Part shown: one piece after another, positions 16,340 through 24,576 of the stretch
Layout of the letters: every line of letters starts with the position of its first letter
How positions within the stretch are numbered: position 1 is the stretch's first letter
The notes under the pieces: generated by a model
The model's input: only the letters and a program-made list of their open reading frames with translations
What the model was told of the DNA's origin: nothing
The model's database searches: none
Source: Candidatus Eiseniibacteriota bacterium
GTDB lineage: Bacteria; Eisenbacteria; RBG-16-71-46; SZUA-252
Assembly (NCBI GenBank): GCA_005893265.1
Contig: VBOX01000064.1
Span: forward strand, 1 to 33,339
Length of the DNA: 33,339 nt
Direction of reading: 5' to 3'
Translations under genes and position numbers: made by a program

Positions 16340-17330
16340 AGTCGACCGGTTCCGGGAAATGATGGTCGATAGGAATCAACGATGCGACGCGCTCGTTTCC
16401 GAGGCGTCTCAAGTACCCGCCAAGACCCTCGACCCCCTCCACCCAATCGGCACGCCAGCGCCCATATCCATCCGCGGTCTTGGTCACGCGGTGGTATTCC
16501 GAATAGGCCTCGTGGTCCCTCCGGTAGTAGCCCTGCACGGGAGAAGGGTGCGCCCCCCAGCGCGCTTCGCATACCGCGGAAACCACGAGACCCGGAATCA
16601 CGACTCGATTCGGATCGCGTCGGATCTGCTCCGGGGCAACGATCTCCTCGGCGGTCACGATCACCGCGCGCGCCGCCCGAACCGCGTCGGGCGTGATTCC
16701 AAGGCTCCCCCACATGATTCCATTGCCGTGCGCGTCCGCGCGCTGCACGTGCACGATCGCGGTGTCGGGGTGCAGCGGCCGCACGGCGAGGATCGGCTCT
16801 CCGCCGAGGGGACTCGCGATCGGCTCGAGATAAGGATTCCGCGCGACCAGGTCGGTCCCGAGCGCCGAACGGGTCGGGATGAACGGCGCCCCGATCGCCG
16901 CGGCGTGGAGGGCCAGCGCCAAGGTGAAATTCGAGAACTCGACCACGTCGATGCGGCGCGGCTCGCCGCGCTCGACCGCGCGCCGGAAGCAATAGGCCGA
17001 GCCCATCATCACGTTTCCCACCCAGGCGCCCATGACGCGCCGGGCGAGCCCGGCGCCGATGAGCTGGTCGAAGCAGATGTCCGATACGGGGCCGATCAGG
17101 GAGAGATCCCCAATCCTACGCCGGATGATCTCGTGGGTTGCCGCGAAGGGAATCATCTGCTCGAGGCACGTGCCCAGCACGATCGCCGCTCCGGGATGCA
17201 CGAAGCGCTCGATCGCCTCGCCGAGCGGCATGAGTTTCTCCTGACCCCGATGATGCGACAGGGCATCGGGACGCGCGGCGACCCGCCTTGGAGCCAGGTC
17301 ATCCATCCGGATTTCGGGCGATTTCGACAT
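16329..17330 (-). CDS. CoA-transferase family protein, subunit A (GctA/IpdA-like)
   Basis: The protein is 333 aa. Family hallmarks are GAAIVLGTCLEQMIPFA near residue 48, VEFSNFTLALALHAAAIGAPFIPTRSALG in the middle, and RPLHPDTAIVHVQRADAHGN with TAEEIV, typical of glutaconate CoA-transferase alpha and IpdA subunits. It is the natural partner of the B subunit at 9874-10650, but it is on the opposite strand, in an operon with mscL (19 nt upstream) and pabB (11-nt overlap downstream). The first 30 residues (MSKSPEIRMDDLAPRRVAARP) are not conserved-looking; a later start such as MPLGEAIERF is possible. Substrate unknown. Confidence 0.88.
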   Translation of the reverse strand: MSKSPEIRMDDLAPRRVAARPDALSHHRGQEKLMPLGEAIERFVHPGAAIVLGTCLEQMIPFAATHEIIRRRIGDLSLIGPVSDICFDQLIGAGLARRVMGAWVGNVMMGSAYCFRRAVERGEPRRIDVVEFSNFTLALALHAAAIGAPFIPTRSALGTDLVARNPYLEPIASPLGGEPILAVRPLHPDTAIVHVQRADAHGNGIMWGSLGITPDAVRAARAVIVTAEEIVAPEQIRRDPNRVVIPGLVVSAVCEARWGAHPSPVQGYYRRDHEAYSEYHRVTKTADGYGRWRADWVEGVEGLGGYLRRLGNERVASLIPIDHHFPEPVDYGY

Positions 17331-17349
17331 GGAACCCGGAATGATAGCG

Positions 17350-17649
17350 CTATTTGGCGGGCGCCGGCTGCTCCCGCACCAGGGTCTTCACGATCAGGAA
17401 CACCACGAGGGCAATGATGAGAAAATCGAGCACCGCTCCGAGAAAATCGCCCAACCCCAGCTTGATCGGGCCGATCGACATGGTCGCGGTCCTCCAGTTG
17501 CCGCCCGGCGTCAAGGCACCGATGATCGGCATGATCAGATCGGCAACGATGGCGGCGACGAGCTTCTGGACCGCCCCCCCGATCACCACCGCGACCGCGA
17601 GCGCAATCACCCCATGCTTCAACAAGAATGCTTTGAACTCCCCGACCAT
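17350..17649 (-). CDS. mscL: Large-conductance mechanosensitive channel MscL
   Basis: An inner-membrane homopentameric channel that releases solutes under osmotic down-shock. It is 99 aa from MVGEFKAFLLKHGVIALAVA; the ORF-track start adds 20 unlikely residues. TM1 is GVIALAVAVVIGGAVQKLVAAIVADLIMPIIG, with the glycine-rich gate and the NL/DLIMP segment. A periplasmic loop (TPGGNWRTATMSIGP) follows, then TM2 (LGAVLDFLIIALVVFLIVK). It is shorter than E. coli MscL (136 aa), mainly in the loop and C-terminal helix, like several compact homologues. It heads the minus-strand operon with CoA-transferase A and pabB. Confidence 0.92.
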   Translation of the reverse strand: MVGEFKAFLLKHGVIALAVAVVIGGAVQKLVAAIVADLIMPIIGALTPGGNWRTATMSIGPIKLGLGDFLGAVLDFLIIALVVFLIVKTLVREQPAPAK

Positions 17650-17757
17650 GGCTCGATCCTCCGGGTGGAAACCTTCCCCGCGCGCGGGTATTCTGCGCTT
17701 TGCACGCATGCCTCCGTGACCGAACGGATCACGTCGGGCCCGCGAAATCTACCAGAC

Positions 17758-19086
17758 ATGCTAGGCTGCCTCGACAACGTCTTTCCGCGACGCGCCCTGT
17801 TCCAGAGGGACCGCCGTCTCCTGCATCTATTCCTCGGTCGCGTCCTCGGGTCCACCGGGTTCTCCATCGTCATCCCGTTCCTGAGCCTCTATCTCCACGG
17901 GGAGCGCGGGGTTCCGATGAGCCTCGTAGGCGGCATCTTCTTCTTCGCTGCGCTCGCCGGCGCGGTCGGGCAGGTGGTGGGAGGCGAGCTGACGGACCGC
18001 CTGGGAAGAAAGGCGGTAATCGTCGGATCGCAGCTCGTCCGCTCGGCGGCCTTCGTCGGATTCGGCGTGGCCGTCCTGGTCCATGCGCCCATCTTCTGGT
18101 TTTCCCTCATCACCGCGCTCAGCGCGCTCGCGGGACGCGCGTTCGAGCCCCCTTCGGGCGCCATGGTGGCCGACATCGCCACCGGACCCGCCCGCGCCGA
18201 GTACTACGCGATCTTGCGAATCGGCGGGAACCTGGGTTGGGCGATCGGGCCCGCCATCGGCGGCTTCCTCGCCGCGCTTTCGTACCCCACGCTGTTCCTG
18301 ATCGCGGCCGGGGTCCTGCTCGCGGCCGGGCTGTTCATGGCGTTCAAAGTCGAAGAGACCTTGCCGCACCGTGTCGCGCGCTCCCTGGAGGTCCAGGAAG
18401 CAACGACTCTCCTCCCCTCTTCGACGGGAACCGCTCCCCTCGCGCGATTCGGGTTCGAGGAGCTCGGGCAGGCGCTCCGCGACGCGACGTTCGTCCGTTA
18501 CTGCGTCATCTCACTCGTCCTTTTCACGGTGATGTCCCAGCTCATTTCCACGTTGTCGGTCTACGCCGTGCAGTGGGCGGGGATCTCGAAGCTGGAGCTG
18601 GGCGCTCTGTATACTCTGAACGGGCTCATGGTGGTGTTCCTGCAATTCCCGGTCGTGCGCATTCTCACTCCGTATCGGATGACCACGGCGCTCGTCGCGG
18701 GGAGTATTCTTTACGCTCTGGGCTACGCGATGATGGGGTTCGCGCACGGTATGCCGGTCCTGGCCGTGTCGATGTTCGTCGTAACGATGGGTGAAATCGT
18801 AACCACCCCGGCGTCGATGAACCTGGTTGCCAACTTCTCGACCGTTCAGCTGAGAGGGAGATACATGGGTGTCTACGGTTTATTCAATTCATTCGGGTGG
18901 TCGATCGGTCCCCTGATCGGCGGCGTCATGCTCGATTTGGCGTCGGGCCGATCGATGCTCCTCTGGACGCCGATCGGGTGCTTGGCGCTCGTCGCGGCGG
19001 TGGGATATTGGGACTTGAGACGGAGAATCACCCGAACGATGGACTTGAACTACGAGTACACGACCGCCGAGACCGCAACCGCATGA
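17758..19086 (+). CDS. Major facilitator superfamily transporter
   Basis: The protein is 442 aa with about 12 hydrophobic segments. GGELTDRLGRKAVIVGSQL between TM2 and TM3 is the MFS motif A, and VIPFLSLYLHGERGVPMSLVGG is a typical TM1-TM2 start. The central cytoplasmic loop is near residues 200-235 (TTLLPSSTGTAPLARFG). The layout resembles drug/proton antiporters of the MdtG/TetA class; the substrate is not predictable. I start at ATG 17758; an in-frame GTG at 17716 would add 14 residues, and neither has a clear ribosome site. The ORF-track extension to 17329 is antisense to mscL. An OsmC-like gene follows 24 nt later, probably in one transcript. Confidence 0.88.
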   Translation: MLGCLDNVFPRRALFQRDRRLLHLFLGRVLGSTGFSIVIPFLSLYLHGERGVPMSLVGGIFFFAALAGAVGQVVGGELTDRLGRKAVIVGSQLVRSAAFVGFGVAVLVHAPIFWFSLITALSALAGRAFEPPSGAMVADIATGPARAEYYAILRIGGNLGWAIGPAIGGFLAALSYPTLFLIAAGVLLAAGLFMAFKVEETLPHRVARSLEVQEATTLLPSSTGTAPLARFGFEELGQALRDATFVRYCVISLVLFTVMSQLISTLSVYAVQWAGISKLELGALYTLNGLMVVFLQFPVVRILTPYRMTTALVAGSILYALGYAMMGFAHGMPVLAVSMFVVTMGEIVTTPASMNLVANFSTVQLRGRYMGVYGLFNSFGWSIGPLIGGVMLDLASGRSMLLWTPIGCLALVAAVGYWDLRRRITRTMDLNYEYTTAETATA

Positions 19087-19110
19087 GCGGCGGACAAGGG
19101 AGGAACGTGC

Positions 19111-19599
19111 ATGAGCGAATCGCAGTCGGACAAGCATCGATTCCTGTGCCGCCTCGTGTGGACGGGGGCCGCGCGAGGATCCACCACGAGCTACGAAGGC
19201 TATTCTCGGGAGTATAGAGTCGACATCGAGGGTAAGCCTTCCCTCCGCGGCTCGGCGGCTCCGGTGTTTCGCGGTGACCCGACGCTCCATGATCCGGAGG
19301 ATCTTCTTGTGGCCGCGCTCTCAGCATGTCATTGCCTGAGCTACCTGGCGCTCTGCGCGCGCGCGGGCGTCCACGTCGTCACCTATGAAGACGAGACCGA
19401 CGGCACCATGGCCAAGGTGGACGGCGTGGTGCGCTTCACGGAGGTCACGCTCCACCCGAAAGTCACGATCGCGCCGGGTTCGGATCCGGAAAAGGCCCGA
19501 GCGCTCCACGAGCGGGCGCACGCGATTTGCTTCATCGCGAACTCGGTCAACTTCCCTGTCCGGAACAAACCCACCATCACCGCGGGGGCGCCGGTCTGA
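19111..19599 (+). CDS. OsmC/Ohr-family protein
   Basis: A 162-aa protein of the OsmC fold, which as a family includes thiol peroxidases that reduce organic hydroperoxides. Two conserved cysteine positions are visible: ALSACHCLSYLALCARAG near residue 70 and AHAICFIANSVNFPV near 142. GDPTLHDPEDLLVAALSACH is the standard lead-in to the first helix. GGGAGGA upstream of the ATG is a good ribosome site. It is probably co-transcribed with the MFS gene upstream. Its 3' end overlaps the convergent DUF2079-type gene by 23 nt. The peroxidase role is inferred from the family. Confidence 0.9.
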   Translation: MSESQSDKHRFLCRLVWTGAARGSTTSYEGYSREYRVDIEGKPSLRGSAAPVFRGDPTLHDPEDLLVAALSACHCLSYLALCARAGVHVVTYEDETDGTMAKVDGVVRFTEVTLHPKVTIAPGSDPEKARALHERAHAICFIANSVNFPVRNKPTITAGAPV

Positions 19600-21160
19600 G
19601 CCGACGCAGGATGTAGAAATCCTTCACCGAGGACCGGTTTTCGTAGCGTCCCGAAGCGAGCGCCCTGTCCACGATCTGCTGCGCTTCGCCGGGACCAAGC
19701 GGCCATGGCGTTCCGTCGGTGCGTAGGACGGCATAGTCGGCCGTCACCTCGGAGCCGGTTTGGATCAGAGATTTCTCGCGGCGATACCCGAGGACCGGGT
19801 AAAAGCATGACATGGCCTGCACCGCGGCCGTGTCTGGAACCGCTCCCAGGTCGCGTAGAAATCGCGCGCGGGCACGCGGAATTTCCGGGTAGCTCAGATG
19901 CGAGACGTTCAACACGACGGCCGCGCAGGCCGCGCCGAGCGCGAGCCGCGACGAGGCAAGGCGGCGAAAGGCTGCGGATACGAGCCCGAACACACCCGCC
20001 ACCGCGGAAAACGCAAGGAGCGGAATCCCGTAATAGAGCCCGAGCGTCGCCTGCTGCATGAAACCACTCGTGGCGGGGACGACCCACGGGACGAGGAATA
20101 GGAGCCACCCGGCACCCGTGAGAAACGGCGTGAAGAGAAGCGCCGCGAAGAATTTGAGATACGTCCACGTCACGAGGGCCCGCACGAGGTCGATGGGATG
20201 GGTCAGGAATCCCAGGACCACCCCGCCGATTCCATCCCCCCAGGCGCTCCAGCGGGATAGAAACGAGTACCCGCCTCCGGCTGCCCCGACCGCCGGCATC
20301 GCGACCCGGAGTGCGAACGCCGTCCAAGCCAGACCAGCGGCCGCTGTTAGTAATCCCCATGTCCGCCTCCGGTCCACGAACGCCGCGTAGAGGCCGAACG
20401 CCGCGACATAGAGCCCCACGTCCTCCTTCACCATGAGGGCGAGACACGTGGCCGCCGCGTACTTCCACACGGATCCCCGCTTGTAATGGAGCACCATCGC
20501 GAACGCGAAGAGGGGAAGGAAGCACTCCATGTGGAACAGGTAGAGAAGCGCCGCGATCTGGACCGCGTGATTCCAATAGACGAGACACGCGAGGTTCGCC
20601 GTCGCGGACGAGACACCGATCCGGGCGAGAATCGACCGCAGCAAGACGCCGCTTCCCCAAAGCGCGACCGGCTGGAGCGCCACGAGGAGATACGGAGACC
20701 GGATCACCGCGTGGATCGGAACGAGCATGACCAGAATGGGAGAGAAATGCTCGCTGAGGAAACTCCGGCCCAGGACCGGCGAGTAGAGGAGCGGCCGGTC
20801 CGCACGCGGCAGAAGGGCCTCGTCGATCATCGAGAAGTCGTGGGAGAAGGTGTGGAAGCTGAGATGCTGCGTCCAGGCCGCAAGCATGTACAAGCCGAGC
20901 ATGGTCCCGGACATCGCCGGAAAGAATCGGGGGTGCTCGAGGATCGCGTGCATGCGGCCGGACCACTCGCGCGCGAACGAAGCCCGGTCCCGGCGCGCGA
21001 GTGCGAATACGGCAAGCGCTCCGTAGAGGATCCAGGTCAGCTCTCGAAAGCGTTTGAGATGAAAGGACCCGACATGGGTGAGATTGAGCGCCACGAGCGG
21101 AAGGAGGGCGGCGCAGACGAGCGCCAGCAGGAGCGCCCCCCGGCGGAGCGCGCTCAACAT
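19577..21160 (-). CDS. Polytopic membrane protein, DUF2079-type (GT-C-like)
   Basis: The protein is 527 aa from MLSALRRGALLLALVCAALL, with roughly 10-12 hydrophobic segments. Features typical of DUF2079 are the early HFSPILVMLVPIHAVIRSP motif, a following LFHMECFLPLFAFAMVLHYKRG, and KEDVGLYVAAFGLYAAF. DUF2079 proteins are thought to be related to GT-C glycosyltransferases, but no activity is established and I make no functional claim. The ORF-track start (21268) adds a non-conserved leader; the ATG at 21160 directly precedes the first TM. The C-terminal soluble part (about 100 residues, SYPEIPRARARFLRDLGAVPD) may be periplasmic. It is divergent from the membrane protein at 21208. Confidence 0.8.
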   Translation of the reverse strand: MLSALRRGALLLALVCAALLPLVALNLTHVGSFHLKRFRELTWILYGALAVFALARRDRASFAREWSGRMHAILEHPRFFPAMSGTMLGLYMLAAWTQHLSFHTFSHDFSMIDEALLPRADRPLLYSPVLGRSFLSEHFSPILVMLVPIHAVIRSPYLLVALQPVALWGSGVLLRSILARIGVSSATANLACLVYWNHAVQIAALLYLFHMECFLPLFAFAMVLHYKRGSVWKYAAATCLALMVKEDVGLYVAAFGLYAAFVDRRRTWGLLTAAAGLAWTAFALRVAMPAVGAAGGGYSFLSRWSAWGDGIGGVVLGFLTHPIDLVRALVTWTYLKFFAALLFTPFLTGAGWLLFLVPWVVPATSGFMQQATLGLYYGIPLLAFSAVAGVFGLVSAAFRRLASSRLALGAACAAVVLNVSHLSYPEIPRARARFLRDLGAVPDTAAVQAMSCFYPVLGYRREKSLIQTGSEVTADYAVLRTDGTPWPLGPGEAQQIVDRALASGRYENRSSVKDFYILRRLRPAPPR

Positions 21161-21207
21161 GATGGTATGATGCGAACCATGTTGTGGACTCGGGGTGAGC
21201 GACCAGG

Positions 21208-21711
21208 GTGCGCCCGCGAATGAGCCCGCACAGCCTAGCGGAGCAGCGAGGCACCGTAAATCGGCCAATCCAGATTTACGTCCTGGTGGCGCTCTGGGCC
21301 GTCAAAGGCTTCGAGGAGCTGTTCCGGGGCGTGATCGGCGGCGCCTTTTACATCGTCCAGCAGACATCCCAAGGGAAGCTCGAAGGCTACATGCTCCATC
21401 TCGCGATCCAGAGCGCGCTGTTCGCCGCCGTGATGGCCGCCGGAAGCTTCTACGTCATGACCGCGCTCTGGCTTGGTCGCGGCGCCGCCCGAGGCTGGGG
21501 GATCGCGTTTGCGCTCGTGAACGAGCTTTCGGTGCTGGCCTATCTCATCACCAGGCCGCCCGAGTTCGGTGGCGACATCCCGATCATTCGAACCGTGACC
21601 ATCGCCTCGATCGTAAACATGGGAATCGTGGGGGTCCTGCTTTTCGACGGAAAGCTCGCGCGATTCTTGGGCAGCACGCGCCTGGTCGGTGGGTGGTCCC
21701 CTCGACGCTAG
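21208..21711 (+). CDS. Hypothetical four-TM membrane protein
   Basis: The protein is 167 aa from a GTG, or 163 aa from an ATG at 21220; GGGGTGAG about 8 nt before the GTG slightly favours it. Four hydrophobic segments are visible: IQIYVLVALWAVKGFEEL, LAIQSALFAAVMAAGSFYVM, WGIAFALVNELSVLAYLI and TIASIVNMGIVGVLLF. No motif points to a family. It is divergent from the DUF2079-type gene and convergent with fabL. Confidence 0.6.
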   Translation: MRPRMSPHSLAEQRGTVNRPIQIYVLVALWAVKGFEELFRGVIGGAFYIVQQTSQGKLEGYMLHLAIQSALFAAVMAAGSFYVMTALWLGRGAARGWGIAFALVNELSVLAYLITRPPEFGGDIPIIRTVTIASIVNMGIVGVLLFDGKLARFLGSTRLVGGWSPRR

Positions 21712-21749
21712 TTCGGGACCGCGGCCGGGAATCCGAACGGGGCTGGGCG

Positions 21750-22499
21750 CTAGCCCAGCGTGTAGCCTCCGTCCACGATGATCACCTGGCCGCTGACCCA
21801 CGACGCGCGGCCGGTGCAAAGGAACGCCGCCACGTTCGCGACTTCCTCAGGCGTTCCCACGCGGCCCAAAGGCGTGCGGCGGGTTGATTCGCGGATGATC
21901 TCGTCGTAGGACGGGAAGATCTTCAGGGAATCGGTATCGATGAAGCCTCCTGAGACCGCGTTCACGTTGATCTTTCGCGATCCCAGCTCGAACGCGAGAT
22001 AGCGCACGAGCGTCTCGATCGCGGCTTTCGAGACCCCGATCGCCGCGTACCCGGGGATGTAGCGGTGTGACCCGAGGGACGTGAGCGCCACGATCCTCCC
22101 GCCTTCCGGCATCATCTTCACCGCTTCCTGCGAGCAGTAGAGGAGCGCCTTCGCGTTCGTGCTCATCGCGACGTCCCACATCTTGTCGTTCACGTCGAGC
22201 ACGTTTCCGAAATGCCCGAGGGCAGCGTTCGAGACCAGGATGTCCAGCTTGCCGAAGGCACCCTTCACTTCCTCGAACATCTTGGGGATCTGCTCCGAGT
22301 TCCCGACGTTCGCGCGGACGGCCAGCGCCTTAACGCCCCGCTTCTGGATTTCCTCAGCGGTGGCCTTGGCGGACTCGCGGCTGCGGAAGAAGTTGATCGC
22401 GACGTCGGCGCCCATATCGGCGAGCGCCAGGGCCGTGGCTCGGCCGATCCCGCGAGTCCCTCCGGTGACGAGCGCGGACTTCCCCTTCAGCTCACCCAT
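21750..22499 (-). CDS. fabL: Enoyl-[acyl-carrier-protein] reductase FabL-type (SDR)
   Basis: The protein is 249 aa, a short-chain dehydrogenase with TGGTRGIGRA (residues 12-21) for NADPH binding and NAAL at 91. The active site is Y151-x6-K158 (GYAAIGVSK) rather than the usual YxxxK, the spacing of FabI/FabL enoyl reductases. NVNAVSGGFIDTDSLKIFP matches the FabL pattern closely, and the residue numbers equal those I recall for Bacillus subtilis FabL. The likely reaction is reduction of trans-2-enoyl-ACP in fatty-acid synthesis. CGGAGGGAGC precedes the ATG at 22499; the ORF-track extension (MTTPPVPPENS) is upstream of that site. Transcribed alone. Confidence 0.88.
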   Translation of the reverse strand: MGELKGKSALVTGGTRGIGRATALALADMGADVAINFFRSRESAKATAEEIQKRGVKALAVRANVGNSEQIPKMFEEVKGAFGKLDILVSNAALGHFGNVLDVNDKMWDVAMSTNAKALLYCSQEAVKMMPEGGRIVALTSLGSHRYIPGYAAIGVSKAAIETLVRYLAFELGSRKINVNAVSGGFIDTDSLKIFPSYDEIIRESTRRTPLGRVGTPEEVANVAAFLCTGRASWVSGQVIIVDGGYTLG

Positions 22500-22583
22500 G
22501 CTCCCTCCGTGTAAGTCATTGAATGGGCGGGAATTCTCCGGGGGAACCGGCGGGGTTGTCAACCGCTAAGTGGGGAGCGCTAC

Positions 22584-23126
22584 TTACGTGGTGCTGTGCA
22601 CTTGGCGGGCGACGAGCGTGAGGCCGCCCTTCTCGCGCCAGCCTTCCACGGCCGCGATCAACCGCACCGGCGTGCCGCCGCCGGGTCTCGGGAGAGAGGG
22701 AGCCAGGTTGAGCGGGAAACTTTGTCCCGTGCCCTTGAGCGTGAAGGTCGTGGCCCCGGCTGAGGTCGTCCCGATCGTTCCCTCCGCCTCGAAGAGAACG
22801 TCGATCAAGGTCAGGTCATGGAGGCGGTTCTCCGCGAGGCGCCCGATCACGTCGCGGAGCGGAACAAGGCCAGGTTTCATGTACCGCACTTCGACCGCGT
22901 CGCTCGAAACGCGCGCCTGGCCTCCATTCGAGCCCGCGCGCGCCATTTGCCGAATTGTCGTCCGACAGTGGGAGCACGAGGTGCACCCCCGAAGCGCGAG
23001 ATAGACGCGCGCGAAAGGTGTCGGGGCTTCGGGGGCGCGGGGGCCCGCCGTGGAGATGGGCGCGATCGAGACGATCGCCGCGATGGCGCCGATCCAAACG
23101 GAGCGGCCGAGACGAACACGGATCAT
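22584..23126 (-). CDS. Exported HMA-like protein with Cys-rich metal-binding loop
   Basis: The protein is 180 aa. The N-terminus MIRVRLGRSVWIGAIAAIVS, then IAPISTAG, is a signal peptide. YLALRGCTSCSHCRTTIRQ (C48, C51, C54) followed by VEVRYMKPGLVPLRDVIGRL resembles the beta-alpha-beta-beta start of a heavy-metal-associated domain, with a C-x2-C-x2-C loop. The C-terminal part (GTGQSFPLNLAPSLP...VEGWREKGGLTLVARQV) looks like a small beta domain. It starts 12 nt after the porin stop, with GGGAGG in that gap, so the two form an operon. A metal-binding or thiol-redox role at the envelope is inferred; the HMA match is by eye. Confidence 0.65.
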   Translation of the reverse strand: MIRVRLGRSVWIGAIAAIVSIAPISTAGPRAPEAPTPFARVYLALRGCTSCSHCRTTIRQMARAGSNGGQARVSSDAVEVRYMKPGLVPLRDVIGRLAENRLHDLTLIDVLFEAEGTIGTTSAGATTFTLKGTGQSFPLNLAPSLPRPGGGTPVRLIAAVEGWREKGGLTLVARQVHSTT

Positions 23127-23138
23127 CGGGACCTCCCG

Positions 23139-24272
23139 CTAAAACATGAACGCCGCGCCGAGATTCACGCGATTGAGCTTCCTGTCGGCGCCGTCTTTCC
23201 AATGCTCCAAGTCGGCCTTGAAGGAGACCTTTTCGATCGGATAATACGAAACGCCGGCGGTCGAGACAGTCCGCTCGGCTGCGGGGTCGCGGACGAATCC
23301 CGCCGGAATCTCCTCGTTCGTGTCGAAATCCTCATGCCGGCCGAAGAGGACGAGCGACCTCAACCCCTCCGTGCGGTCCCGGCGAAGGACATCATACGCT
23401 GCCTCGACATAAAAGCCCTGCATCGCGGACCCGACTGTCCCCCCGACAAAGACGCTCACTCTGTCCGCTCCATCCAGGGCAACGCGGGCATAGGCGCCGC
23501 GGAGGTCGAATCCGGCGCGACGATACCGCGCGTCGGCCCCGAGAAGGGTCATGGTTACCTTCCCGAGCCCCGGGGTCCGCTGGTCGGCGCCGCCGTAATA
23601 GGCCGAGCCGGCCAGCTTGAGCCCGGCGGCCGGTGCGATCTCGACGCGGCCGACGCCGGCGAGATCGTCCGCCTTGGATTCGGATCCCTTGGAGCTCACG
23701 TCGTGGAGTCCTCCAAGGGAGGTGATCTTCGTGGCGTCCATGCCTGCCGTGACGTACGCGCGGTAGCTCGCTTTCCCCCTCCATGCCTGCCCCGCGAAGC
23801 CGGCACCATTCTCCTGCCAGGTCGTGGGGATGATGAAGCGCTCCACATAGGGACGCTCGACGCTGTAGTAGAGCGGGGGTTCATGAAATTCGTTCAGAGG
23901 CCCTACCGGCATGAGGAGGCTTCCGACTCGGAGCGCGAGGGTGGGGGAGAGATCGTACTCGATGTAGGCTTCTTCCAGCTCGAGCTCGCGGGCGGCGTGC
24001 TCGTAGTCGATTTCCCCTTCCACGCGCACTTTGTCCGAATACTCGTACTCCCAGCCCAGGACAAAGCGATGGAAATCGAGCTCGTTCCCGGCACCCGGCG
24101 ACATGGTGTCGATCTTAGGGTTGTTGTAGTGGATCTCCCCGTAGCCGTGGAACTGGAGCCGCCCTGATTCGCCGCCGTCCGCGCCTCGGGCCGGCGTCGT
24201 ACGCCCCGCCAGCCCCGCGACGAGGACCGCGATCGTCACCCCGAGCACCATCCTGAGTTTCAGACCGCTCAC
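23139..24272 (-). CDS. Outer-membrane porin-like beta-barrel protein
   Basis: The protein is 377 aa from a GTG (MSGLKLRMVLGVTIAVLVAG) with GGGAGGG 6 nt upstream; an ATG seven codons later (24251) is the alternative. The signal peptide ends near TPARGADGG. The mature part starts LQFHGYGEIHYNN and continues as amphipathic strands. VGSLLMPVGPLNEFHEPP is the constriction-like segment of phosphate-selective porin relatives. The chain ends in phenylalanine (GAAFMF), as barrel substrates of the BAM complex do. It is first in an operon with the HMA-like gene. The ORF-track 605-aa version runs antisense through 24577-24956 and is rejected. Substrate unknown. Confidence 0.78.
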   Translation of the reverse strand: MSGLKLRMVLGVTIAVLVAGLAGRTTPARGADGGESGRLQFHGYGEIHYNNPKIDTMSPGAGNELDFHRFVLGWEYEYSDKVRVEGEIDYEHAARELELEEAYIEYDLSPTLALRVGSLLMPVGPLNEFHEPPLYYSVERPYVERFIIPTTWQENGAGFAGQAWRGKASYRAYVTAGMDATKITSLGGLHDVSSKGSESKADDLAGVGRVEIAPAAGLKLAGSAYYGGADQRTPGLGKVTMTLLGADARYRRAGFDLRGAYARVALDGADRVSVFVGGTVGSAMQGFYVEAAYDVLRRDRTEGLRSLVLFGRHEDFDTNEEIPAGFVRDPAAERTVSTAGVSYYPIEKVSFKADLEHWKDGADRKLNRVNLGAAFMF

Positions 24273-24576
24273 TGGTTCCCTCCCCGCGCCGTACCCCAAC
24301 CCTCGGGCCCCGCAGCGGCTCATGTCGCGATTTACTTCTGAGACTAAGGTTTCAACAATGGTCGGATTAGCGCGCGTAGAATCCGGTGTGAGTGGAGTAA
24401 TTTCAATAGCAAAAGATTGTGAGCGAAGGGGGCCCACCACGAGCCACGCAGGCTGGATCCAAGCTCGCGCCAACACTTTACTCGTGCGACATAGTCTCAA
24501 TAAATATCGCCTCATGGGTCGACCTCCGCTCGACGGTGCTTGCCTCCGCACCTGATCCCGTGATACCGATTCCCGA
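24273..24576. other. Divergent intergenic region, partly AT-rich
   Basis: 304 nt between the porin start (minus) and the LiaF-like gene (plus). The central part (about 24325-24510) is visibly poorer in GC than its surroundings and is bounded by an imperfect inverted repeat (separate entry). It must hold the promoters of both flanking units, but I cannot place convincing -35/-10 pairs. I see no gene in it. Confidence 0.5.
24321..24516. repeat. Imperfect inverted repeat bounding a 196-nt AT-rich segment
   Basis: The left arm 24321-24346 (CATGTCGCGAT...TGAGACTA) and right arm 24492-24516 (reverse complement CATGAGGCGAT...TGAGACTA) share CATG, GCGAT and an exact 8-bp TGAGACTA with similar spacing. 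Base composition inside differs from the flanks. It could be a MITE-like remnant or paired operator sites. Confidence 0.35.

Noticed and set aside
19383-21254. 623-aa minus-strand ORF
   Set aside because: Out-of-frame shadow of the DUF2079-type membrane protein and the OsmC-like gene; Arg-rich, no domains.
21742-21759. Hairpin GCTGGGC/GCCCAGC between the convergent membrane protein and fabL genes
   Set aside because: 7-bp stem without a T tract that includes the fabL stop codon; not enough to call a terminator.
22818-24167. 449-aa plus-strand ORF
   Set aside because: Antisense to the porin and HMA-like genes, which have signal peptides and coupled spacing.
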